Counted from the first letter of the stretch, positions 17,454-26,968 are shown. The stretch: 64,000 nt of DNA from Micromonospora sp. WMMD1128 (GCF_027497235.1 NZ_CP114902.1:4366001-4430000); one strand, 5' to 3'. Made by a program: numbers and translations. The notes: a model not told the origin generated them from the letters alone.

Positions 17454-18143
17454 TCATTCCGTGGTGGCGGCGATGACGTCGTCGGCGGTGGCGACGCAGC
17501 CGAAGACGCCGCCCTGCATGGTCACCATGTGCAGCGCCGCGTCGTGGTTGGCCTTGTCGGTCGCGCCGGTGCAGTCGGAGAGGATCAGGCACTCGAATCC
17601 CCGGTCGTTCGCCTCGCGCATGGTGGTGTGCACGCACACGTCGGTGGTGATGCCGGTGAGGATCAGGTGCGTGATGCCCCGGGTGCGCAGCACCAGGTCG
17701 AGGTTGGTGGCGTAGAAGGCGCCCTTGCCCGGCTTGTCGACGATCACCTCGCCGGGCGCCGGGGCGACCTCGGGCACGATCTCCCAGCCCGGTTCGCCCC
17801 GGACCAGGATCCGGCCGGCCGGGCCGGGGGCGCCGATCTCGGCGCCGATCCGCGCCGACCGCCAGCGCTTGTTCGCCGGCAGGTCGGACAGGTCGGCCTG
17901 GTGGCCCTCCCGGGTGTGCACGACGAGCATCCCGAGGGACCGGGCGTGCGCCAGCAGCCGGGCGGTGGCCGGCAGCCCGGCCCGGGTCAGGCCGATGTCG
18001 TAGCCCATCGCGTCGACGTAGCCGCCCGGGCCGCAGAAGTCGGTCTGCCAGTCGATGCAGAGCAGAGCGGTACGCGCGGTGTCCGCCGCGCCGTCGTACG
18101 GCCACGGGTAGGGGTTGGCCGGTACCGGCCCGATGCTGCCCAT
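17454..18143 (-). CDS. biuH: Biuret-hydrolase-like cysteine hydrolase
   Basis: 229 residues. The isochorismatase-fold triad is visible as Asp31 (C-I-D-W-Q-T-D-F), Lys137 (D-K-P-G-K-G-A-F) and Cys170 (T-T-D-V-C-V). The N-terminal P-Y-P-W-P-Y, the D-F-C-G-x-G-G-Y-V-D loop and L-P-A-N-K-R-W-R-S resemble biuret hydrolases as I remember them. The expected reaction is biuret to allophanate plus ammonia, feeding the adjacent allophanate hydrolase. The ATG at 18143 has AGGGAG 6 nt upstream and is preferred over the GTG at 18149. Other ureide amidases share the fold, so the substrate is inferred from operon context. Confidence 0.8.
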   Translation of the reverse strand: MGSIGPVPANPYPWPYDGAADTARTALLCIDWQTDFCGPGGYVDAMGYDIGLTRAGLPATARLLAHARSLGMLVVHTREGHQADLSDLPANKRWRSARIGAEIGAPGPAGRILVRGEPGWEIVPEVAPAPGEVIVDKPGKGAFYATNLDLVLRTRGITHLILTGITTDVCVHTTMREANDRGFECLILSDCTGATDKANHDAALHMVTMQGGVFGCVATADDVIAATTE

Positions 18144-18178
18144 CCTCACTCCCTGCTGTCGTCGTCACGGGGTCGCGT

Positions 18179-20008
18179 TCACCGCCGGGCGGCGTGGCGC
18201 CAGGCCCGCCATCCGCCGGCTGCGCTGATGTCCTCGACCTGCGGTCCCACGGCGTACGCCTCGCAGAGGAAGCCGAGCACGTCCCGCCCGTCGTGCAGTC
18301 GCACCCAGCCGAGCGAGAGCGGCGCCGGCACCCCGGCCAGGAGCCCGCCCACGGCGGACGCCGGCAGCCGCCACAGCTCGACGTCGATCGGCCGCCCGTC
18401 CGGGGCGGCCGGGGCGGCCCGGACCAGGCCGGGTAGCCCTTCGCCGTCCGGGGTGTCCATCCGGTAGAGCCGGTAGAGCGGCGCGGTCCGGGCCGCGCCG
18501 ACCAGGGTGGCCCCGAGGCCGGTCAGCTCGCCGTTGCGGGACTCGCCGGCCAGGTGCCGCCCGACGACCGCGATCAGCAGCTCCGCGCGCGGGCCGGCCG
18601 ACGCGGGCGGCGCGGCGGTCCCGGCCCCCGGGCCGCCCTCGGCGGTCTCGCCCACCGGGTCGCCGCCGGTGGTGAGGGCGGCGGCGAGCCGGGCCAGGGT
18701 GAGGTCGCTGAACGCGGGACCGACCAGGGTCAGGCTCGCCGGCCGGCCGGCGTCGGTGAACCCGTTGGGTACGGTCACCGCGGCCAGGTCGAGCAGGTTC
18801 GCGAACTGGGTGTAGCGGCCGAGGATCAGGTTCCGCCCGATCGGGTCCTCGGCGATCTCGTCGAGTGTGAACGTCGTGCCGACGGTGGGCACCACGAGCA
18901 CGTCGATCTCCTGCCAGAGCTGCTCCACCCGGGCGGCCAGCTCGCGGAGCCGGTGCCGGCCCCGGAAGGCGTCGATCGCGTCGTAGCCCCGGCCGGTCTC
19001 CAGCACGGTCCGGGTCACCGGGAGGACCGACCCGGGGCGCGCCCGCAGGAATTCGTCGAGCGCGACGAGCCGCTCGGCGACCCAGGGGCCCCGGTAGAGC
19101 AGATCCCCCGCCTGGAAGAAGGCGTCGAGCGGCACCTGCCGCACGCCGCCGACCAGGGCGCCCAGTCGCCGTACGCCGTCGTCGAACCGGTCGGCCTGCC
19201 CGTGGTCGCCGAAGAAGTCGAGGTCCGCCGCTCCGGGCACCCCGAGGCGGAGCGTCCCCGGCGCGCCGGCGACCGCCCGGTCCGCCGGCAGCGCGCGCCC
19301 CCACGGGTCGGCCGCCGAGACGCCCCGGGCGGCGTGCAGCACGTCGACGGCGTCCGCCACGTCGGTGGCGAAGACCGACACGCAGTCCAGCGAGCGGCAG
19401 GCCGGCACCACGCCGGCGGTGCTGAGCAGGCCCCGGGTGGGCTTGAGGCCGACGATCCCGTTCATCGCCGCCGGCACCCGGCCGGAGCCGGCGGTGTCCG
19501 TACCCAGGGCGAAGCTGACCTGGCCGGCGGCGACCGCGACGGCCGATCCGGAGCTGGAGCCGCCGGAGATGAGGCCGCCGCCGAAGACGCTCTCGCCACG
19601 GCCGTACGGCGATCGGGAGCCGGTCAGGCCGGTGGCGAACTGGTCCAGGTTGGTCTTGCCGACGAGCATCGCGCCGGCGTCGAGCAGCCGGCGCACCACC
19701 GGCGCGTCCTCGGTGGCCCGGTAGCCGAAGTCGGGGCAGCCGGCCGTGGTGGTCATGCCGGCGACGTCGATGTTGTCCTTGACCGCGAACGGGATGCCGT
19801 AGAGCGGCAGCACGGCGGGGTCGGGGTGGCGGGTCAGCGCGTCGGCGCGGGCCCGCAGCTCGCCGGCCGGGACGGTGCTGATCCAGACCGGCCCGCCCGC
19901 CTGCCCGGCGAGCCCGGCCAGGACACGTTCGGCCTGTTCGGCGGCGTTCGTCGCGCCGCTGCGGTAGGCCGCCCGCAGCGCCGCGATCGAGTCGATTCGC
20001 TCTGCCAT
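18179..20008 (-). CDS. atzF: Allophanate hydrolase
   Basis: 609 residues, the usual length. The amidase-signature domain spans about residues 1-440. Catalytic Lys77 is in F-A-V-K-D-N, the cis-Ser loop is G-G-S-S-S-G-S (149-155) and the nucleophile Ser175 is in [11 protein letters not shown] Gly/Ala-rich hinge leads to the C-terminal allophanate-hydrolase domain (about 490-609), with L-Y-R-L and E-L-W-R-L-P. The enzyme hydrolyses allophanate to ammonia and CO2, the last step of biuret/cyanurate or urea-carboxylase pathways. No urea carboxylase is present here, which favours biuret. Its start codon lies inside an inverted repeat, so repression is likely. Confidence 0.92.
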   Translation of the reverse strand: MAERIDSIAALRAAYRSGATNAAEQAERVLAGLAGQAGGPVWISTVPAGELRARADALTRHPDPAVLPLYGIPFAVKDNIDVAGMTTTAGCPDFGYRATEDAPVVRRLLDAGAMLVGKTNLDQFATGLTGSRSPYGRGESVFGGGLISGGSSSGSAVAVAAGQVSFALGTDTAGSGRVPAAMNGIVGLKPTRGLLSTAGVVPACRSLDCVSVFATDVADAVDVLHAARGVSAADPWGRALPADRAVAGAPGTLRLGVPGAADLDFFGDHGQADRFDDGVRRLGALVGGVRQVPLDAFFQAGDLLYRGPWVAERLVALDEFLRARPGSVLPVTRTVLETGRGYDAIDAFRGRHRLRELAARVEQLWQEIDVLVVPTVGTTFTLDEIAEDPIGRNLILGRYTQFANLLDLAAVTVPNGFTDAGRPASLTLVGPAFSDLTLARLAAALTTGGDPVGETAEGGPGAGTAAPPASAGPRAELLIAVVGRHLAGESRNGELTGLGATLVGAARTAPLYRLYRMDTPDGEGLPGLVRAAPAAPDGRPIDVELWRLPASAVGGLLAGVPAPLSLGWVRLHDGRDVLGFLCEAYAVGPQVEDISAAGGWRAWRHAARR

Positions 20009-20030
20009 ACTGTCGATTGTCGACAGTATG
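20006..20030. promoter_or_regulatory. GntR operator candidate overlapping the atzF start codon
   Basis: Perfect inverted repeat with 11-bp arms CATACTGTCGA / TCGACAGTATG around TTG, containing the 8-bp palindrome TGTCGACA typical of FCD-type GntR sites. The CAT at its left end is the atzF start codon read on the minus strand. It lies 45 nt downstream of the GntR gene's stop. Confidence 0.75.
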
Positions 20031-20057
20031 GTTACGAACGACGGCGCGGTTCGTAAC
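20031..20057. promoter_or_regulatory. Second inverted repeat upstream of atzF
   Basis: GTTACGAAC-N9-GTTCGTAAC, perfect 9-bp arms, directly abutting the first repeat. It is probably another protein-binding site in the atzF promoter. The GTTAC half resembles one half of a GlnR box, but the second GlnR half is not evident. Confidence 0.65.
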
Positions 20058-20074
20058 GACGCCGTGACGCGCGA

Positions 20075-20740
20075 CTAGCCGAGGTACGAGCGCGCGCCGT
20101 GCGCGGAGAGCACAGCGAGCACCTCCTCCGGATCTCCCCCGGCGACCGCCTCGAACAGCCGCTCGTGCCGGTGCACCCCGTCCGACGGCTGGGCCAGCTC
20201 CGCCTCGCGACGCAGGTTGACCGCCATGTAGAGCTGCACCTTCACCAGGATGGAGTCGTACACCGCCGACAGTTGCCGGTTGCCGGCGAGCGCGACGAGC
20301 GCGACGTGGAACGCCCGGTGCGCACCGGCAACCGCCATCCGGTCGCCCAGCCGCACCGCCTCCCGCATCCGGTCCAGCGCCGCCCGCAGGCCGACCAGGT
20401 CGCTCTCCCGACCCACCGGGACGCCCGCCCGCACCGCGAAGCGCTCCAACACGTCCCGCAGCTCGTACAACTCCCGTACGTCGCGGTCCGAGAGGGTGGC
20501 GACCCGGGCCCCCCGGCGGGGCACGTGCTCGACCAGCCCCTGCTGGGCCAGCAGGCGCAGCGCCTCCCGCAGCGGTGCCCGGCTGATCCCCAGACGCCGG
20601 GTCAACTGCTCCTCCACCAGGCGTTCGCCCGGGTCGCTCCGGCCACTGAGGATCTCCCGGGTGAGCCGGGTGACGGCGAGGTCCACCAGGCTGACACTCT
20701 CCAGCTCGCCATCCGTCGGCGATGCGGCCACGTCGTTCAC
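20075..20740 (-). CDS. GntR-family (FCD) regulator of the allophanate operon
   Basis: 221 residues from the GTG at 20740. The winged helix has G-E-R-L-V-E-E-Q-L-T-R-R-L-G-I-S-R-A-P-L and a recognition helix R-E-A-L-R-L-L. The helical FCD domain follows with H-R-A-F-H-V-A-L near residue 145 and H-E-R-L-F-E-A-V, whose His residues usually bind a metal and effector. It is transcribed into the atzF operon with a 66-nt gap that holds two inverted repeats. Control of biuret/allophanate use is the obvious inference. Confidence 0.88.
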   Translation of the reverse strand: MNDVAASPTDGELESVSLVDLAVTRLTREILSGRSDPGERLVEEQLTRRLGISRAPLREALRLLAQQGLVEHVPRRGARVATLSDRDVRELYELRDVLERFAVRAGVPVGRESDLVGLRAALDRMREAVRLGDRMAVAGAHRAFHVALVALAGNRQLSAVYDSILVKVQLYMAVNLRREAELAQPSDGVHRHERLFEAVAGGDPEEVLAVLSAHGARSYLG

Positions 20741-20787
20741 GCCGCCGAGTCTGCCACCTGAACCCCGCCGTCCGGATCGGGCCGCTC

Positions 20788-21363
20788 CTAGCCCTTCCTG
20801 CCGTCGAAGGACTTCGCCTGGCACTCCAACTCCATCGCCTCGTTCGGCGCCCAGTCGTTGAAGCCGGGGCCCGGCACCCACCTGCCGTCCTTCTTGACCA
20901 GGGGCTTGCCGTTCGCCACGACGCACCTGTGGTAGTTCTCGTTGTCGTCGGCCCAGTACGGGTTCTTGTCCTCGTCCAACTCCGGGGCCAGGACCGGCCG
21001 AAGCTTCCCGCACGCCTGCACGTACCTCGGTTCGTTCGCCAGGATGCGCCCGTTCGTCTCGTTGGTGTCGCCGCCGGCGAGATCCAGCAACCCGTCCGCC
21101 GTGGTGCGCGTCGGCACGCCCTCCTTCTTCAGGCACTGCAACCAGGGCTGGTTCATCCGGTTCTGCTCCTCGGTCGTGGTGTCCGGTCGGATCACCGGCG
21201 CCACCGGAGCGGGCGCCGTCGCGGCGGGAGCGGCGGCGCTCGACGACTCGAGCGTCGCCACCTCCGGACGGCCGGCGGGCTCCGCCTTCCGCGGCAGCGC
21301 GGCGCACCCGGCGAGGACGCCCAGGGAGACGGCGAGGACGGCGACGGGAAGCTTCGTACGCAT
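20788..21363 (-). CDS. Lipoprotein with repeated Cys-x35-Cys segments
   Basis: 191 residues. The signal ends in the lipobox L-A-G-C (Cys20), followed by an Ala/Pro/Ser-rich tether to about residue 65. The folded part has C-L-K-K-E-G-V, a second Cys about 35 residues on, then R-C-V-V-A-N-G and a final E-C. Actinobacterial lipoproteins with C-[LM]-[RK]-x-x-G-[VI] often sit beside MacB-like exporters and OmpR-type two-component genes, as here. Function unknown, possibly an envelope ligand or stress sensor. It is the last gene of the leftward ABC operon, 14 nt after the permease. Confidence 0.78.
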   Translation of the reverse strand: MRTKLPVAVLAVSLGVLAGCAALPRKAEPAGRPEVATLESSSAAAPAATAPAPVAPVIRPDTTTEEQNRMNQPWLQCLKKEGVPTRTTADGLLDLAGGDTNETNGRILANEPRYVQACGKLRPVLAPELDEDKNPYWADDNENYHRCVVANGKPLVKKDGRWVPGPGFNDWAPNEAMELECQAKSFDGRKG

Positions 21364-21377
21364 GAGGGGACCTTTCG

Positions 21378-22556
21378 TCAGGTGGACGCGAGGGCTTCGG
21401 TGGGGGTGAGACGAGCGGCGCGCATCGACGGGTAGACCCCGGCGACCACGCCCACGAGCAGGGCGCCGCCGATGCCGGCACCGAGCGCGGCCGGCGGGAT
21501 GACCGGCGGCCAGTCCTGGTGCGCCGCGTACCCGACGGTCGCGGCGACGCCGAGCAGGGTGCCGACGACGCCGCCGAGCAACGACAGGGCGACCGACTCG
21601 GCGAGGAACTGCGCGCGGATCTGGCCCCGGTGGGCGCCGAGGGCCCGGCGCAGGCCGATCTCGCGGCGCCGCTCCAGCACCGAGATGACCATCGTGTTGG
21701 CCACCCCGATGCCGCCGACCAGCAGCGCCACCCCGGCGAGGCCGAGGAAGAGCGCGCTGAACGTGGTTTCGGTGGTGCGTTTCGCGGCGAGCGCGTCCGA
21801 GGGGCGGGTGACCCGGACCAGGCCCGCCCGGCCCGGCATCACGGTCGCCGGCAGCACCTCGCGGACCGCTTCGACGGCGGGCTCGTCACAACGCACGTAG
21901 ACCACCGTGGGCCGACCGTCGAAGCCCAGCTCGCGCTGCGCGGTGGGCCAGCCGACGAGGGCGGCGCGATCAATCTCGGGGGCCAGCGGGACCGGGTCGA
22001 GAATGCCCGTCACGGTGAACCAGCGGCGGCCGATGAAGAGCTGCGGGCCGCCGGCCGGGGTCTCGATGCCGAGCCGCCCCGCAGCCTCCGCGCCCAGCAC
22101 GACGGCCGGGAACCGCGCGGTCGGGGCGTCGAGCCAGCGACCCGACCGGACGTGGCCGTCGAGGAGGTCGAGCAGTCGCGGCTGGGCGGCCAGCACGGTG
22201 GTGGCCGCCGAGTTGTCCGCGCGGTCGTTGCGCGCGATGGTGCTGCGTGTGTTCGCCACCGCCGCCGCGTCGGTGACCGGTCCGATCCGACGCGCCATCT
22301 CGCTTGCGTGCTCGTCGAACGCCGCCGGCGGTTGCTGGTCGGGCAGCGCGCTGGCCTGGAGCAGATTGGTGCCGAGCTTCGCCAGGTCGCGCATCAGGGC
22401 CTGCTCGCTGGCGGCCGGGATGCCCATCACCACGACCATCGTGGCGATGCCGATGGAGATGCCGAGCGCCGACAGGGCGGCCCGCGCCCGGCGTACCCGC
22501 AGGCCCACCAGGCCCAGGGCGAGAAGGTCTCTGGGGGACAGCCGCGTGGTCCTCAT
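21378..22556 (-). CDS. MacB/FtsX-like ABC transporter permease
   Basis: 392 residues with four membrane segments. The first is near residues 20-45 ([16 protein letters not shown]). A MacB-type extracytoplasmic domain follows (about 50-255), then three C-terminal segments with [21 protein letters not shown] and A-G-V-Y-P-S-x-R-A-A-R. This is the mechanotransmission permease class, which moves substrates without a classic channel. The ATG overlaps the ATPase stop as ATGA (22553-22556). Confidence 0.9.
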   Translation of the reverse strand: MRTTRLSPRDLLALGLVGLRVRRARAALSALGISIGIATMVVVMGIPAASEQALMRDLAKLGTNLLQASALPDQQPPAAFDEHASEMARRIGPVTDAAAVANTRSTIARNDRADNSAATTVLAAQPRLLDLLDGHVRSGRWLDAPTARFPAVVLGAEAAGRLGIETPAGGPQLFIGRRWFTVTGILDPVPLAPEIDRAALVGWPTAQRELGFDGRPTVVYVRCDEPAVEAVREVLPATVMPGRAGLVRVTRPSDALAAKRTTETTFSALFLGLAGVALLVGGIGVANTMVISVLERRREIGLRRALGAHRGQIRAQFLAESVALSLLGGVVGTLLGVAATVGYAAHQDWPPVIPPAALGAGIGGALLVGVVAGVYPSMRAARLTPTEALAST

Positions 22557-23233
22557 GCCGGCCTCGTGTCCGCGACGACGGCGCCGTCGCGCATCTCGAC
22601 GCGGCGCGGCAGCGACCCGGCGACGTCCCGGTCGTGGGTGATCACCACGATCGTGGCGCCCTCCGCGTTGAGCCGGCGGAGCAGGTCGAGCACGGCCCGC
22701 CCGTTCGCGGTGTCGAGCGCGCCGGTGGGCTCGTCGGCCAGCACCAGGGCCGGCCGGGTGGCCAACGCGCGGGCGATCGCCACCCGCTGCTTCTCGCCGC
22801 CGGAGAGCTGGTGCGGCAGGTGCTCCGTCCGGTGCCCGAGGCCGACCCGGTCGAGCGCCGCCCGGGCCACGTCGCGGCGCTCCCGCCGGGGTACGCCGGC
22901 GTAGAGCAGCCCGGTGCCGACGTTCTCCGTGGCGGTGAGGCCGTCGGTGAGGTGGAACTGCTGGAACACGAAGCCGATGCTGCGCCCGCGTAACGCGGAC
23001 ACCTGCCGGTCGGAGAGCGTGCCGACGTCGTGTCCGCGCACGAGGACCGTGCCGCTGGTCGGGCGGTCCAACGTGCCCATGATGTTGAGCAGGGTCGACT
23101 TGCCGGAGCCGGAGGCGCCGACGATCGCCAGCAGCTCGCCGTCGGCGACGGTGAGCGAGACCCGGTCGAGGGCGGTCACGGCGCCGCCGTAGACCATGCT
23201 GACGTCGCGTACCGCCAGGACGATGTCGGTCAT
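22553..23233 (-). CDS. MacB/LolD-like ABC ATPase
   Basis: 226 residues. Walker A is [10 protein letters not shown], the signature is [10 protein letters not shown] and Walker B is [12 protein letters not shown], with H-loop V-I-T-H-D. These match the LolD/MacB subgroup. It pairs with the overlapping downstream permease. The ATG itself overlaps the adaptor gene's stop by 4 nt (23230-23233), so three genes are strung together by ATGA junctions. Confidence 0.93.
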   Translation of the reverse strand: MTDIVLAVRDVSMVYGGAVTALDRVSLTVADGELLAIVGASGSGKSTLLNIMGTLDRPTSGTVLVRGHDVGTLSDRQVSALRGRSIGFVFQQFHLTDGLTATENVGTGLLYAGVPRRERRDVARAALDRVGLGHRTEHLPHQLSGGEKQRVAIARALATRPALVLADEPTGALDTANGRAVLDLLRRLNAEGATIVVITHDRDVAGSLPRRVEMRDGAVVADTRPA

Positions 23234-24327
23234 GAGGCGGTGACCACCCGGGTGCCCTCGTCCACGCCCGCGCCGCTGATCTCGACCATGCCCATGGCGA
23301 ACATGCCCGTCTCCACGGCGACCGTCGGTCCACCCGCGACCTGGACGGCGTAGCCGCCCTCGCGCAGCGCGAGCAGCGCGGCGATCGGCACCGCGAGCAC
23401 GTCCCGGCGGCTCTCCCCCGCGAACGACACCTGCACCGGCGCCGAGTCCAGGTTCCGGACCGCCGCCGAGTCCCCGAGCTCCACGGTCACGGTCACCTCG
23501 GCGGCGGTGGCGTCCTCGTCCCCGCCCGCCTCGGGGCTGCGGGCGTCGCGGTCGATCCGGGTGACCCGGCCCCGGGTCGTGTCGCCGGCCGGCAGTTCCA
23601 CGTCGACCGTGGCACCGTGCCGGATCGAGCCCAGCTCGGCGGCCCGCACCGCGACGGTGACGACCTTCCGCGTGCCGGTGACGGTGAGCACGTCACCGGT
23701 CGCCGGGTCGCCGAGCTGGGCGGTGACCCGGCTGACCCGGGCCGCGCCGGGCAGCACGACCACGTCCACCGGGTCGAGCACGCCGGTCGCCGGCAGGCCG
23801 GCGTCCTTCTGCCACGCCTTGACCGCGCGGACCACCTGCGCGGTGAGCACCGCGTCGCCGGGCCGGACGGTGAGCGTGGCGGACTTCCCACTCGGCTCGT
23901 CACCGACCCGGTAGCCGAGGGCACGCAGGTTGTCCACCAGCACCCGGACGTCCCGGCCGACCAGGTCGGGGCCGTCCAGCTTGCGGAACAGCGGCGTAGT
24001 TCCGTAGAGGACCGTCACCGGGCGGTCGTCGTTGCGGTACAGCGGCCGGCCCCGCTTCACCGCCGCGCCGACGGCCGGCAGCCAGGTCACCGTCCCGCCG
24101 GTCGCCCGGATCGTGCGCGGCACCCCGTACCCGAGGGTGCCCGGCATCGTCCGCGCCGTCGACAGGTCGGTCCGCTCCACCGCCACGGTCGCCGCCGCGT
24201 TGTCGTGCTTCCCGGCCCGGACCGGCTCGTCGGCGGCAGCGAGCCACCTGGTCACCACGACCTGGCCGGCGACGCCGGCGGCCAGCACCACGGCGGCGAG
24301 CGCCAGCGCCCTTGCCCGTCTCGTCAT
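23230..24327 (-). CDS. Membrane-fusion adaptor with peptidoglycan-binding domain
   Basis: 365 residues from ATG 24327 (two GTG codons lie 6-9 nt further out). One N-terminal membrane anchor (about residues 5-25) is followed by an extracytoplasmic part. A central PG_binding_1-like stretch has [11 protein letters not shown] and [11 protein letters not shown] near residues 130-195. After it come beta-barrel/hybrid-motif segments typical of HlyD/MacA adaptors. In Gram-positive MacB-like systems such a protein probably links the exporter to the wall. First gene of the leftward export operon and divergent from the response regulator. Confidence 0.85.
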   Translation of the reverse strand: MTRRARALALAAVVLAAGVAGQVVVTRWLAAADEPVRAGKHDNAAATVAVERTDLSTARTMPGTLGYGVPRTIRATGGTVTWLPAVGAAVKRGRPLYRNDDRPVTVLYGTTPLFRKLDGPDLVGRDVRVLVDNLRALGYRVGDEPSGKSATLTVRPGDAVLTAQVVRAVKAWQKDAGLPATGVLDPVDVVVLPGAARVSRVTAQLGDPATGDVLTVTGTRKVVTVAVRAAELGSIRHGATVDVELPAGDTTRGRVTRIDRDARSPEAGGDEDATAAEVTVTVELGDSAAVRNLDSAPVQVSFAGESRRDVLAVPIAALLALREGGYAVQVAGGPTVAVETGMFAMGMVEISGAGVDEGTRVVTAS

Positions 24328-24364
24328 GCCCACCACGGTGGCCGGGAGTCGTCCGGACCCGGTC

Positions 24365-24386
24365 AGCGGTTTGTCGAGCGGTTGTC
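24365..24386. promoter_or_regulatory. Direct repeat, possible OmpR-type regulator site
   Basis: AGCGGTTTGTC then AGCGGTTGTC, start to start 12 nt, in the 101-nt gap between the divergent exporter operon and the response regulator. OmpR-family regulators bind tandem direct repeats, so autoregulation of both operons is plausible. Confidence 0.4.
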
Positions 24387-24428
24387 AGGTTTCGCCGGCG
24401 GCGTCGTCGGGGGTCCTACAGTCGGACC

Positions 24429-25121
24429 GTGCTCGCCAGAATCCTGATCGCGGAGGACGACCCCCGGCAGGCCGAGATCGTGCGGCGTTACCTCCAGGCC
24501 GCCGGCTGGGACCCGGTGGTGGTCGCCGACGGCCGCGCGGCCATCGCGGCCGTCCGGCGGCGCGTGCCCGACCTGGTCGTGCTCGACGTGATGATGCCGG
24601 AGATCGACGGCCGGGACGTGTGCCGGGTGCTCCGGGTCGAGTACGACGTGCCGATCCTCATGCTCACCGCGCGTTCCGGCGCCGACGACCGGGTGCTCGG
24701 GCTGGAGGTCGGCGCTGACGACTACCTGACCAAGCCGTACGACCCGCGTGAGCTGGTCGCCCGGGTGCGGGCGCTGCTGCGGCGCGCGGCCCGGCGTCCG
24801 CCGCGGGAGGCCGGGCTGCGGGTGGGCGCGCTGACCGTGGACACGGCCGGACACACGGTACGCATGGACGACGTCGACGTCCCCTGCACCCGCCGCGAGC
24901 TCGCCGTGCTCGCGGTGCTGGCCGCCGAGCCGGGGCGGGTCTTCACCCGGCCGCAGCTCGTCGAACGGATCAACGGCCTGGACCGGAACGCCACCGACCG
25001 GGGTGTCGACATGCACGTGATGAACCTGCGGCGCAAGCTGGAACGCGACCCGCGCCGCCCGGCCTACCTGCTGACCGTGCACGGCGTCGGCTACAAGCTC
25101 GTCGACGGGTCGGCCGGGTGA
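24429..25121 (+). CDS. OmpR/PhoB-family response regulator
   Basis: 230 residues from the GTG at 24429. The receiver domain has the acidic pair Asp10/Asp11, phospho-acceptor Asp53 (V-L-D-V-M-M-P-E), Thr in L-T-A-R and Lys in L-T-K-P-Y-D. The C-terminal winged helix (about 130-225) contains C-T-R-R-E-L-A-V-L and H-V-M-N-L-R-R-K-L-E. It is overlapped by its kinase at GTGA (25118-25121). Divergence from the MacB-like operon makes that operon its probable target. Confidence 0.92.
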   Translation: MLARILIAEDDPRQAEIVRRYLQAAGWDPVVVADGRAAIAAVRRRVPDLVVLDVMMPEIDGRDVCRVLRVEYDVPILMLTARSGADDRVLGLEVGADDYLTKPYDPRELVARVRALLRRAARRPPREAGLRVGALTVDTAGHTVRMDDVDVPCTRRELAVLAVLAAEPGRVFTRPQLVERINGLDRNATDRGVDMHVMNLRRKLERDPRRPAYLLTVHGVGYKLVDGSAG

Positions 25122-26920
25122 GCCGTCCCGTTCCGCCGCACCGCAGCCTGGTGGTGCGGCTGCTGGGCACCTCGGTGCTGATCGTCGTGCTGTCGGTGGC
25201 GACCGCCGCCTGGCTGGCGGCGAAGACCGCGACCAGGGCGGCGCAGGAGGAGCGCGGCGAGTCGCTGGCCGGCGACTCGCGGATCTACGACACGCTGCTC
25301 GGGTACGCGGCGACCCACCCGGCGTGGGACGGCGTCGAGTTGACCGTCCAGGCCCTCGGCGAGGAGACCGGGCGGCAGGTCACACTCACCACGACCGACG
25401 GGACGCCGATCGCCGCGACCCATCCGGGGGCCGCGTCGCCGGACCGGCCGACGGCGGTCGTCGACCCGCTCGGCGCCGCCTCCGGCGTCATCGATCCCCG
25501 CGCGGTCGGCCCGTACGAGCTGACCCCGCGGGAGCGGGCCGAACAGCACCGGCTGGCCGAGCAGCGGGTGAGCTGCCTGCGCCGGCAGGGCATCGAGGCG
25601 ACCGTGCACGAGGCGCCCAACGGTCGCGCGGTGGTGCGGCTGGGCTCGCGGAACCCGACACCGCGGGCGGACTGCCGGTTCCGCGAGACCACGGCCACCA
25701 GCACCGAGAAACTGGCGGTGGGCGATCTGCGGGACCGGGTCACCCCGTGCCTACGGGAGCGTCGGATCGGCGCCATCGACCTCGACTACGACCTCACCTG
25801 GCAGTTCCACGACCCGGAGGCGCCGGCCAGCCGGGTGGACGCCCAGGACTGCGTGGACGAGGCCCGGCGCGCGCAGCTCCGCCCCTACGTGGCCGAGCCG
25901 GCCCGCCTCTACCTCAGCCGGCCCGCCCGACCGCCGACCCCGGTGTTCGACCTGTCCGCCGGCAGCACGCTGCGGATCGCCGGGGCCACCGGGTTCGTGC
26001 TGCTGGTCGCGATCACCGCGACCCTCGTCGTCGGCATGCGCCTGGTGCGGCCGTTGCGGGCGCTCACCGCCGCGGCGGATCGGGCCACCCATCGGCCCGA
26101 GCCGGTGGCGATCGCCCGCAACGACGAGATCGGCCGCCTGGCCGGCGCGTTCAACGACCTCGCCGAACGCAGCGAGCGCAGCGAGGCGCAGCGCCGCACC
26201 ATGGTCAACGACATCGCGCACGAGCTACGCAGCCCGCTGACCAACATCCGCAGTTGGCTGACCGCCGGCCAGGACGGGCTGGCCGACCTCGACCAGGACA
26301 TGCTGCGGCTGCTGCTGGAGGAGTCGGGCCTGCTCCAGCACATCGTCGACGACCTCGCCGACCTCGCCGACGCCGACGCCGGCACGCTCGCCCTGCACCC
26401 GGGCGAGCACGACGTCGCCGAGCTGCTCGCCCAGGTCACCGAGGCGCACCGGGGCGCCGCCGACCGGGTGGGCGTCGCGGTGCGGCGCACCGTCACCGGT
26501 GATCCGGTGGCGGTGGTCGACCAGGCCCGCTTCCGGCAGATCGTGGGCAACCTGCTCAGCAACGCGATCCGGCACACCCCGGCGGGCGGCCGGGTGGAGG
26601 TGCGCGCCCGGGACGACGGTGGCGACCTCGTCGTCGAGGTCGCCGACACCGGGGTGGGCCTCTCGTCCGCGGACCTGCCGCACGTCTTCGACCGGTTCTG
26701 GCGTGCCGACAAGGCCCGCACCCGTGCCACCGGTGGCAGCGGGCTGGGCCTGTCGATCGCCCGCCGGCTGGCCCAGGCGCACGGGGGCAACCTGACCGCC
26801 GTCAGCACGCCGGGCGCGGGCAGCACCTTCACGCTGCGACTGCCCGGGCACGGGCGGGTCGCGCCGATCGGGAGCGAATCCGGCCGGCGCGGCGTCGAAC
26901 CCGGGGTGACTCGTTCGTAG
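25118..26920 (+). CDS. Sensor histidine kinase with large extracytoplasmic Cys-containing domain
   Basis: 600 residues. A membrane segment at about 10-35 and a second near 288-308 flank a sensor of about 250 residues. HAMP follows, then a HisKA domain with phospho-His368 (A-H-E-L-R-S-P-L). The ATPase has N box G-N-L-L-S-N-A-I-R-H-T-P, G1 V-A-D-T-G-V-G-L and G2 G-S-G-L-G-L-S-I. The sensor carries two stretches beginning C-L-R-R-Q-G-I and C-L-R-E-R-R-I, each with another Cys 30-40 residues on, like the lipoprotein of the divergent operon. It phosphorylates the overlapping response regulator. Confidence 0.92.
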   Translation: MSRPVPPHRSLVVRLLGTSVLIVVLSVATAAWLAAKTATRAAQEERGESLAGDSRIYDTLLGYAATHPAWDGVELTVQALGEETGRQVTLTTTDGTPIAATHPGAASPDRPTAVVDPLGAASGVIDPRAVGPYELTPRERAEQHRLAEQRVSCLRRQGIEATVHEAPNGRAVVRLGSRNPTPRADCRFRETTATSTEKLAVGDLRDRVTPCLRERRIGAIDLDYDLTWQFHDPEAPASRVDAQDCVDEARRAQLRPYVAEPARLYLSRPARPPTPVFDLSAGSTLRIAGATGFVLLVAITATLVVGMRLVRPLRALTAAADRATHRPEPVAIARNDEIGRLAGAFNDLAERSERSEAQRRTMVNDIAHELRSPLTNIRSWLTAGQDGLADLDQDMLRLLLEESGLLQHIVDDLADLADADAGTLALHPGEHDVAELLAQVTEAHRGAADRVGVAVRRTVTGDPVAVVDQARFRQIVGNLLSNAIRHTPAGGRVEVRARDDGGDLVVEVADTGVGLSSADLPHVFDRFWRADKARTRATGGSGLGLSIARRLAQAHGGNLTAVSTPGAGSTFTLRLPGHGRVAPIGSESGRRGVEPGVTRS

Positions 26921-26930
26921 CACAGGTGAG

Positions 26931-26950
26931 GGCGACCGGGCACGGTCGCC
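26931..26950 (+). terminator. Weak hairpin after the histidine kinase
   Basis: GGCGACC-N6-GGTCGCC, 7-bp stem, 10 nt after the kinase stop and 18 nt before the YCII start. It could terminate or attenuate. Confidence 0.35.
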
Positions 26951-26968
26951 GGGAGACGGGAGCAACGC

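Noticed and set aside
14722..17715. Near-1,000-codon plus-strand frame opposite the biuret operon
   Set aside because: Antisense shadow. The minus strand holds the recognisable AtzH, NCS2 and cysteine hydrolase genes.
20031..20057. Full GlnR box upstream of atzF
   Set aside because: Only the GTTAC-type half is clear on each strand; the GAAAC-like half at the right spacing is not seen. Kept only as an inverted repeat.
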